Shown here piece after piece: positions 56,575 through 64,000 of a DNA stretch of 64,000 nucleotides. Source of the DNA: Guyanagaster necrorhizus (taxonomy: Eukaryota > Basidiomycota > Agaricomycetes > Agaricales > Physalacriaceae); the NCBI RefSeq assembly GCF_019112545.1, contig NW_025064888.1, positions 807,523 through 871,522 on the forward strand. Direction: 5' to 3'. How positions within the stretch are numbered: the first letter of the stretch is position 1; every line of letters begins with the position of its first letter. A model generated the notes under the pieces. It was given only the letters and a program-made list of their open reading frames with translations, ran no database searches and had not been told where the DNA came from. The position numbers and the translations under genes were made by a program.

Positions 56575-58631
56575 ATGGCTATCGAAAATCCAAATTCTGG
56601 CCAGGAGGCGCCCTCGACTAACTTTGAAATGCGTTTCCCTCCCTTCCCACAGCCGCCGGAAGGCGTTGAAATCATACCTTTCAAGGACTACAAGGAGGTC
56701 GGAATCTTGATGGAAACATCTGATCGTGTTGAGCGAGATGCTCTGCAGATTCCTACTGTTGCTATAAAATCGGTCCACGCTACTGACTTATGCAAGACGA
56801 ATGCCCAGAGTGGCGAGAAGGACGTCAATGAGTCCCATTGGAAGGCCTCGGGAGAAAAGCGAGAGTGGTGGAACGATTGGGAAGATATGGGGAGACGTCT
56901 CCATCCAGAAGGCTACGATGAGTATGTAACATTTTTCTTTCTTTTTCGCGTCTTTATTGCCACTGCGATTGCGTATCTGATCCGTATTCCCACAGTCGCC
57001 GTCCGCCCCAAGATCGTCTTCATCAAGCGGCTAGTGACTTTATTCGGGCACGTCGTCCGATCCCTCAAAAGGTCAATGAAATATGGGATCAGGTATGTAT
57101 CTTTATGTGTCGACCTACCTTCGCGATAACCCTTACATTGACGACAATAGATCCAGTTGTATATTGGGTTGTTACAGAGCACCCCAGTATGGCACAAAAC
57201 GGATCCTGATAAGGCCTCGAAAGACAACGAAGAGGACGACGACTTTTCTGATGATGAAGGGATGCCACACATGAAAGACGTTCAGGTGTCCCAAAACGCC
57301 AGTGCTCCGAAAAAGAAACCACGTCCAAGGCCTCCCTACGAAAACTACGGGAAAGAGGCACACCAGGTCGAGAATGATGAACAAATTCAAGATCTCCTCG
57401 CTGCGGCTAAGGATGCAAAGAACGACAAACTCTTGGATTTCTTCGAGAATCCGGAGAAGAGTATCACTACCTTTTTGTCGTACTACATGATCAACCAAGG
57501 GTTACATTTGTATGTCTACACGTTCTCCCATTTATTCTCCTAATTTGATCAATTATTTGCAGTGAAGATTACAGGCTGATCAATTTCCCGCGCGTGCTTG
57601 GTTTCTTCATCAAATACCTTATCATCAATAACGTTTGGCCGGAGTGCAAGGCCAGCCTGGATCGCTCTCAAAATATCATCGATATCGCGAGCCAAGAGCT
57701 CATCTGCACCTCCAAAATCTCTAAAGCCCTCCCTGACGTCCTCAATTACGCCTTTCGAGATCATTGGAGCATCAATCCTGATGTTTTCTACCCCAGCGAC
57801 GATTCGGATATAGAAAAGCCTGAGGCGAAACGTCTCAAAGTTGATCCCGAGGCGGCGGATTTTGAGCAGTCACTGAAGGACGCCAACCTTGATCTCATCA
57901 AGCCGGAGGATGTGGATGTGCTCATGGAGGAGGCGATTACCGCCGAGGAAAGCGGTGGTTGGAAGAGTACATGGGATGCCGATGACGACGCTGCACCGGC
58001 GCCTCAAAATGTCTGGAATGATTCTACGGCGCAAGACTGGAGTTTCCTGGTAGAGCGACCCCGGTTGATGGAACTTTTCGGACCTACTGCCCTTCCTGTG
58101 ACGCATACTACTGGTATCGTTGAGCAGTCAATGCGACGAATAGCCGCTATCATCCCTCCACCCAAAGATGTTTCTGCGTTACCTCACGCCAAGGACCCCA
58201 GCCCCGAAGCTGTAGAAGCGGAGTTGGAACGCAGGTTCACCAAGGTGGTGTTGTCGCCTTGGCTCGGGTCCAAGACAGGAGATGATGAGCCGACGATTTC
58301 GTCCCTCTCGAAGGGCCCAGTGCTCGGTAAAGACGACATTGAGGCCGACACGCCTCCCTCTGGGCCGAAGCCTCATAACCCGTGGAAGGACGATATCACC
58401 ATTTTCGTTGGCGAGGATGCCGCAAAGGACCTTCGGGTGGGGATGGGTCTAGGTGGATCGTGGATTCAGATGGCCCGTCAGCAAGACTTTGAGAGTCAGG
58501 ATAAGAAGAAGAAGAAAAAGAAGGGTAAGAAGAGCGACAATAGGTTCTGGTATATGTGTTCGTTGATGACCGTGTTGACGAGTTATCACGTCGGGCCGTC
58601 GGAGGTGCAGGGACATGTGCCTGACATCTAG
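56575..58631 (+). CDS. Conserved fungal protein of unknown function with Lys-rich tail
   Basis: ATG 56575 follows GACC and starts MAIENPNSGQEAPSTNFEMR. After introns near 56920-56990, 57090-57150 and 57510-57562 the product has a charged first half (SEKDNEEDDDFSDDEG region), then a helical block that looks folded: QIQDLLAAAKDAKNDKLLDF, FENPEKSITTFLSYYMIN, INFPRVLGFFIKYLIINNVW and SKISKALPDVLNYAFRDHWS. A long acidic/Trp-containing region follows (GWKSTWDADDDAA, DWSFLVERPRLMELFGPTAL) and the end has FESQDKKKKKKKGKKSD and FWYMCSLMTVLTSYHV. I recall similar uncharacterised proteins across mushroom genomes. A distant relation to Argonaute-complex Arb1-type proteins was considered but not supported. 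Confidence 0.7.
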
Positions 58632-58928
58632 GTCTTTTTTTTTCCCGCTTTTGTCTTGGTCATGCCTTGCTCTCAACTGAATGCGCTCAATGTATTGTCT
58701 TCGCAGCTTTGCTTTCTCTGTACGAAATTACGAAATCTCTCTCCGTTTTGATCGAATCTAAAATTGCTTGTACTTCATTGATCTGCACCGTATGTAATGA
58801 ATGTATAGATATAGTCCTGTCTACCAGAATGAAATATACCGTCACTTGCTGTATGTAAAACTTCAATATTATGCAAATATTCCAAGTCAATATAAATCTC
58901 TGTCCACGAAATGTGAGCGCTAGAACAT

Positions 58929-60553
58929 TCAGCGGGATTGCACGGATTCGATAGACAACAAGCTTTGGTGTTGATAGGTAGGCAAAGAGTACTTGGAAAC
59001 GTTTGACTGCCGACTCGACCATCCCTCTCCGAGACTTGGCGAAGGTAGCGGATTAGGGATGGAGGAAGAAAGCTGCTTATGGGACAGAGACTCGTCATCT
59101 TTTCCCGGCGCATCACCACGAGAAGGCAAGCAGAACATCCATGCTCGGACGATATCCTTTAAGAGAGAAATGCTCAGGTAGGGCCTATCAGTTAAACAGA
59201 GCAAGTAACCTTTTGCGTGCCAAACGACAAGGCAGCTAAAATTGGCACTGGGTGCAGCAGCGGCAGTGAGCACATGGGGCAAAAAATTGAGCGAGAAGCT
59301 AGCGTACATGATGCCAGGAGGATATTCCAAGTGGCGTTAGACTCCGTCTGGTGTGCGGCTACGAGTGATGCCAGGCTACACGATGAGGTAACGTCAAGTC
59401 GCAAGGGACACCGCTTCGTTTGGAGAGATGCACGTACCCGAGCGCGGCTAGTGGGACCATCGTGAAGCAAACGAGGCGAATGATCATCGAGAGGGATACC
59501 CGTCCGCTACGGCTGTCGCTGGCTTTATCGACGCAGTACCGCCGGAAGACAGTCCAATTGCGATACAGTAGATGACCCATTAGCCCTACCGGGAATTGTC
59601 CGTAAGTATAGGGTTTGGGATGTGAGAGATGGTCGAGTACCTTCGAAGAGAACGCAGGAGGCAGCCAAGGGGAACGTTACACATAGCGTAACTACAAGTC
59701 TAATGCCGATTAACGTTTTCGCAAAGGATGAGAAAAAGCGAGAAAAAAACCGACTGTGCTACGGTGTTGCTGTGACAGTACATGTGAGATGATTCCCGGG
59801 ATATTTGAGTGGGATCCTTGATCAGCTGCGGGTGTAGGATGGATGGCATGAGCAAGGGACCTAGAAATCTACTTCTCACAATCGTTTTTACTCACAAATG
59901 CTGTTGTCATGATCATCAAGACCCAGAGAACCCAAGGCGTTAAGACCATCTGTTTGATTGTTCAGAAGTGACGGTTCGTGGATATCCAGAGGACAGTACT
60001 CACCATATCACGACAGACTACGGAGACGTTGGATCCACCAATGGTTGTATTGCGAAGTTCCAAGTATATCTGATCTGAGGCGTTAGCGTATGCATGTCCC
60101 CCATTCTCAAACAGACTTTTACATCTAGAATGAAATGGAACCCCGTGCTTGCAACTCTGGACACATAATCAGCACCGAAAAAAAATGAATAAACAAAACA
60201 CTAAGTCCTTACAGCGGAGGCGCTGAATACACCAATAATGTTTGGAAAAGACACGTTCCAAAATGGGGTTCGTCGCCGAAATGGTCGTTCACGAGGCATA
60301 GGTACGAGAACGCGAAAACCATCCAAGATATTATCAGACTGTACCATGTTCGCCTGCGCTTTATTTGCTTGGAAAGAGCCGCCGGGAGCAGTACTGCAAG
60401 GAGGAGCAAAAATCCAAGGAAAGACAATGCATCATAGATATGTACGACAAGGATCAGAGAATCATCCGAGGAGTCGTTAGCATCTACGACAATGATAACT
60501 CGCCGTCGAGATTGAAAGGAGCGCATAAACTTACCGTTGGTCATCCAAGTCAT
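58929..60553 (-). CDS. Seven-transmembrane GPCR-like protein (Agaricomycete family)
   Basis: Multi-exon minus-strand gene. TM1 begins after a short exon (MTWMTN): VHIYDALSFLGFLLLLAVLL, then KQIKRRRTWYSLIISWMVFA (TM2), HFGDEPHFGTCLFQTLLVYS (TM3 start), IYLELRNTTIGGSNVSVV, MVLTPWVLWVLMIMTTAF (TM4), a loop, RLVVTLCVTFPLAASCVLFE-like TM5, YRNWTVFRRYCVDKASDS, VSLSMIIRLVCFTMVPLAAL (TM6), a short TM7 region near 59250-59330, and a cytosolic tail with DIVRAWMFCLPSRGDAPGKD and Ser/Pro residues ending at 58929. The pattern matches a family of orphan receptor-like proteins widespread in mushrooms. Ligand and coupling unknown. The RGS gene in this window would act on the same kind of pathway, but no link is shown. 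Confidence 0.72.
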
Positions 60554-61110
60554 GGTTGCTGTGTGAGAGGCAGGCCTACCAATTCGATGTGATTTATCTC
60601 TCCCACACCTCTACAACCCCGGCATCTGAAAGCCATGGGGAATATTACAAAGACTTACATACCGCCGCACCGCCCGAGCCTCCTCCACTTCCTGTCTCGG
60701 CATGAAGGCTGTGGTGTGGTATATGGAATGGTTAGAATACGTATGCGGTGAGAAGAGACGAAGCTATACCCAATGTTGATGAGTCTTCCCCACTTTCTGT
60801 GATACCATCAGAAGCGTACATCGATCCGGGGGTCAACAATACTCAAGTTCAAAACTTCAGTTTCAGCAACCCATAGCATTGCTACGCTAACGACAAAGGG
60901 ATGATCATGAAATAATATCTTGACGAACAGAGTGATAAAGAGACGATAAACCGTGCAACCATATCAGCTCCCAATCGACCTTCCTCCCCTGAAAGCCGTT
61001 GGTACAAGCGTGCGGGGCTTCATGGAATGCATTACAGCCGCACAGGTTTCTCGTATCCATTACCACCCACCCATCTCAGAAAAAATCAAAATCCACGTTC
61101 GTTTCCCTTA
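60554..61110. other. 5' region of the receptor-like gene and 3' flank of RPL10A
   Basis: Possible additional upstream exon of the receptor gene around 60690-60705, otherwise no coding signal. Confidence 0.35.
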
Positions 61111-62047
61111 TTAGAAGACACGAACAGGCTTGCCCATGGTGGTCTTGATGTGGAGGGACTTGACGTTCTGCCAGTTCTTCTTGAGAAGGGACACCAAGAA
61201 GTTGATGCCTACCGAAAAAAAAAAAGGATAAGCGCCCAGTTCGGGGACCTCGGGTGGGAAGGATACGTACTGAGCATGACGTTGGCGAGGACTTGGTCCT
61301 CGGTCATTTGGATATGGCCGATGGCGACGCCCAAACACAGAACCTTCTTGAGCTGGAACTTGATGGTAGAGCGGACCTCCGTCAGCTTGTTGTTAAGGTC
61401 TTCGGCATGCGACACCGGTGTAGGGAATTTTCCAGCTGCATATTTGTTAGCCTCACTGCGTTCACGCGAGATGAAGAGTCAGTAACGAACCCTTGGACAA
61501 ACCGGGACCCAAGAGACGAGGGATTTGCTTGATAAGAGTCTCAGAAGCCAAGAAAGCATCGTACTTCTTGGCGAGCTTCTTTACAAGCTTCTTGTTTTTG
61601 TTAAGCCTGCACGTACCCAATCCGTAAAAAAATCGTTCAGTGCCAGCACCAGCAGATCACTCACTTTTTCAAATCATCAACGGACATGTACTCGAGCTCA
61701 ATCTGCTTAGCACGATCAATGTCGGCGGCATCAGCGAGAATGCAAATGGACATCCTGGGACGGGGAACGTTGGGGAGCCTAGGATTACATGTTCTTAGCG
61801 ACCCCTAAGGCAAAATAACAAGCTACGCACTTGACAGTTCCGCTGAAACGCTTATCCCTCTGAGGGTCGTAGTTCTTCAGACCAATCTGTAATTCGATGG
61901 TCTCGACAAAGTTCCGCTTCTTCTCGCCATTGGCTTCAGCGAGGACATCTTTTACAAGGCCCCGCACGCTTGACACCGAAAGTTTACTACTGTTGGAAAA
62001 CGTTCAGAAAACGGCGAGAATGAACGAAGGTAGATTACGAACCTCAT
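61111..62047 (-). CDS. RPL10A: 60S ribosomal protein L10a (uL1)
   Basis: Forms the L1 stalk of the large subunit. The first exon is only ATG AG at 62043-62047, followed by a short intron; then [52 protein letters not shown], intron, [37 protein letters not shown], intron, [100 protein letters not shown] and [20 protein letters not shown]. Splitting right after the start codon is typical of fungal ribosomal protein genes. It diverges from the small unknown gene with 168 bp between starts. Confidence 0.97.
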
Positions 62048-62215
62048 GCTTGCTGGCACCGGTCGATCGTTGGCCCTTGAGTTTCGCAAAAAAAAACGAA
62101 TTAGTTCTGTCCAATAATTGAGGATGGGACGGTCACGTGAAACTGTACAGTTGTGACAAAGACAACATTTCCGGATTCGTCTTTCGTGACAATCGCATTC
62201 TTGCCGCCGGCATCC
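62048..62215. promoter_or_regulatory. Short bidirectional promoter (RPL10A / small unknown gene)
   Basis: Only 168 bp separate the divergent starts. Part of it (62152 onward) was copied into the duplication at 63033. Confidence 0.5.
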
Positions 62216-62738
62216 ATGACCGCTGAAGCTCGCGAAATAGCTTCCATCTTGCTTGCGCGTCCTATACCCTCACTGAAGCCAAGCAATGTATATGATAGTT
62301 CTCTTACGCCCCGAATTGATGCCTTATCCGACTCTATTCCTGTCCTGAGCGCCCTTCACCTACTTAATGATGATATCGATCGTGCACATACGCTCGCGCA
62401 AAGCGATGATGGAAATTTGACAAGCAATTATTTACACGCGCAGTTGCACAGACGCGAAGGAGATTATTGGAATTCAAAGGTATAGTCTACAGCTGCATTA
62501 GATGACATTCTCGGGCTCATGTTCGCTGCTACAACAGTGGTGGCTTGGGACTGGAATGCAATCTTCGCATCCGGTGCTTGACAAAGTGCATGGGAATACA
62601 TACCAGGCGAAGCAATTTGTAGATGACTGTCAAGCGGTGCTGGATATGAGCTACCGTGCTAATGAGTTGGAGGCAAGGCAATGGCAGGAACTGAAATTGA
62701 CGTTGGAATATGCGCTTGACCATGAGAAAGAGATATAA
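62216..62738 (+). CDS. Small conserved protein of unknown function
   Basis: ATG 62216 gives MTAEAREIASILLARPIPSL. The conserved part reads LSALHLLNDDIDRAHTLAQS, NLTSNYLHAQLHRREGDYWN, an intron at about 62480-62539, then SK|WWLGTG, SHPVLDKVHG, YQAKQFVDDCQAVLDM and ELEARQWQELKLTLEYALDH, ending at the TAA 62736. HAQLHRREGD..N..WW is the signature of a small family found in fungi and bacteria that I know only as uncharacterised. About 150 residues. Its first codons reappear in a chimeric duplicate 850 bp downstream. Confidence 0.75.
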
Positions 62739-63032
62739 GTATTCGCATTCGCATTTCGTTACACAGGCATGTAATTCTATCAATAACAGAAGTAACTTTG
62801 AAACCAAAAAAAAAAACCTTGTTTGCTGAGACCTCAAGACCAGCCCTCATTCGTCCACAGCAAAGAAAGGGAGATACGGGATCCATCAGACGAACGCTCA
62901 ACTCGCCGGCAAACCCTCCTAACGAATCATACAAGTACATCCGGAGAGCCCGCCAAACGTCCTCGAGACCCCCTCGCGGAAGCCAATGCTCTCAGCAGAG
63001 CCAGTGAGCATGATTGTCATGAAAGCCACTAG

Positions 63033-63262
63033 TGTGACAACATTTCCGGATTCATCTTTCGCCGTGAGCACATGAGCACTCTTGCTGAAGCTCGCGAAAT
63101 AGCTTCCATCTTGCTTACGCGTCCTAAGATTTCCACCCCAAGGAACCCATCAGTATGTGCCAGTGCTTTGTGTTTCATCACCATTATCCGACTCCGCCTA
63201 TCCAGTCCTCACCGGTAGTAAAGACGGTACGGAGCCTAAGAAATCGAGTCTGGAGTGAAGGT
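63033..63262 (+). pseudogene. Chimeric duplicate: 5' end of small unknown gene joined to 3' end of U5-40K gene
   Basis: 63033-63126 matches 62152-62263 (leader and first ~16 codons of the small unknown gene) and 63127 onward matches 42586 onward (penultimate exon, last intron and last exon of the WD40 gene). The junction is abrupt at CGTCCT|AAGATTTCCACC. An ATG at 63072 opens a 48-codon chimeric frame (MSTLAEAREIASILLTRP then KISTPRNPSV) that ends at 63216-63218. The WD40 part is out of its parental frame and its last exon has a small deletion and substitutions, so it cannot encode the blade. Confidence 0.75.
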
Positions 63263-64000
63263 GTAGTAGGCCAGTGTATTACGGCGAGTAATGTATATGA
63301 CAGGGACTCAGCCGACTTTCTAATGTATTGCATTATGGTACAAGGAATGAGTGATGATGCGACGATACAAGTGAGGAAGGGAGCGGAGGAATTATTCAAC
63401 ATAGGCAACCGTGTCTTTCAGTCCGTAAACTCGTTCCAGGTACTCCTGCTCCAAAAGGGTCTCTACGGCCTGGTGGGAAGAATGTATGTAAGAACGGGTA
63501 TTTTTTGATATGCCTAACGGAACTGCACCTTTTTGATGTCAGGAATCTTGGGAGCGAAACGTTGAGAGATCTGGGAAATGACTTCTTGAATCAGGGCTTG
63601 GTCTTTCATCGTCTTACGGGCTTTCATGATTCTGCAATACCGTCAGCGTATGGAGAACGCACAGTGCGAACTGTACGTACCGAACAATAGTAGCTTGGAT
63701 AACGTATTTCCTGTCTTCGTCGACGGCCTTGAGGACGTCAGAAGACTCGGCCTTCACTTCAGCTTTGATTGGCTGATTCAAATTGACCTGAATCTTCTTT
63801 GACTTGAAACCTGAAGAGAGAATAAGGATCGGTCAATTAAGCGAAGGCGCGAGCGGAACCTATCACGAACCAGGGTTCAAATCGTATTGGTCCTTCTCCT
63901 CATTGACGAGAATCTTAGCCTTCACCAACAACGCCAATACCTGGGACAGGATGTCCTTGCTGATCGCGGTCGCCGCAGACAGCTCATCCAAGGATAACGT
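63127..64000. repeat. Segmental duplicate of 42586-43467
   Basis: Colinear and nearly identical over about 880 bp, in the same orientation, covering the 3' end of the U5-40K gene, the convergent spacer and the 3' end of the cullin gene. By eye well over 90 percent of bases match, with scattered substitutions and few indels. The copy continues past the window end. Confidence 0.9.
63392..64000 (-). CDS. Second cullin-1 copy, 3' end only, partial at window edge
   Basis: Minus-strand C-terminus of a cullin, beginning beyond base 64000. Exons and introns correspond one to one with those of the intact cullin: LSLDELSAATAISKDILSQV, AKILVNEEKDQYDLNPG, SKKIQVNLNQPIKAEVK, IMKARKTMKDQALIQEVISQ. The putative neddylation Lys is kept. 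The last exon has changed more than the rest: VETLLEQEYLERVYGLKDTV then AYVE, against EKEYMERVDGQKDTF and AYVA in the parent. The stop is at 63392-63394. No internal stop or frameshift is visible in the part seen, so it may be a functional paralog or an early pseudogene. Confidence 0.8.

Noticed and set aside
56575..58631. Assignment of the Lys-rich protein as Arb1 (Argonaute chaperone)
   Set aside because: The conserved block around the first helices does not show the usual Arb1 pattern, so the gene is left as unknown.

Overview
The window reads as nuclear chromosomal DNA of a filamentous basidiomycete, most likely an Agaricomycete. Nearly every gene is cut by several short GT-AG introns of roughly 50-70 nt, genes are packed on both strands with short intergenic gaps, and the content is typical of such fungi: a secreted AA9 polysaccharide monooxygenase, a cytochrome P450, a DUF4470-like basidiomycete protein, a fungal 7TM receptor-like protein and a Dal5-type MFS permease, mixed with housekeeping genes. 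No bacterial, viral or CRISPR features were seen. Intron/exon structures were worked out by eye from splice signals and reading-frame continuity, so exact exon edges are approximate.

Layout. 1-10.6 kb: 3' part of a Ser-rich protein; an RGS-domain protein with a membrane tail (+); a stomatin/band-7 protein (-) diverging from an MFS permease (+); an intron-containing tRNA (-); a WBP2-like GRAM protein (+). 10.7-17.5 kb: an HNH-nuclease-like gene (-), a 3 kb gene-poor stretch, and the Cdc7-type kinase (+). 18.7-31.1 kb: P450 (+), mitochondrial DEAD-box helicase of Mss116 type (-), AA9 LPMO (-), delta-1-pyrroline-5-carboxylate dehydrogenase (-), a BTB protein (-) with a decayed partial copy beside it, and a PPIL4/Cyp6-type cyclophilin with RRM (-). 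31.1-41.3 kb: poorly resolved sequence, a second truncated cyclophilin copy (-), a DUF1992/DNAJC28-like mitochondrial protein (-) diverging from a Ubp1-like membrane-anchored deubiquitinase (+), then 3 kb without a clear gene. 41.3-53.2 kb: U5 snRNP 40K WD40 protein (+) converging on cullin-1 (-), a DUF4470-like protein (+), a Ser/Pro-rich protein (-) and a shortened SRP72 (+). 54-64 kb: GH13 alpha-glucosidase (+), a conserved unknown with a Lys-rich tail (+), a 7TM receptor-like gene (-), ribosomal protein L10a (-) diverging from a small conserved unknown (+), and finally a segmental duplicate of the WD40/cullin region that runs off the window.

Themes. Housekeeping functions dominate: splicing (U5-40K, PPIL4), replication control (Cdc7), ubiquitin cycle (cullin, Ubp1, possibly BTB adaptor), protein targeting (SRP72), translation (uL1) and mitochondrial RNA and proline metabolism. 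The most unusual aspect is local duplication: three independent partial duplications (cyclophilin, BTB, and WD40/cullin) lie within the window, and the last one has created a chimeric junction that joins the first codons of one gene to the last exon of another. No clear novel multi-gene system was recognised; the strongest leads are the chimeric cullin-locus duplication, the RRM-less cyclophilin, the internally shortened SRP72 and an AA9 LPMO lacking a conserved second-sphere histidine.
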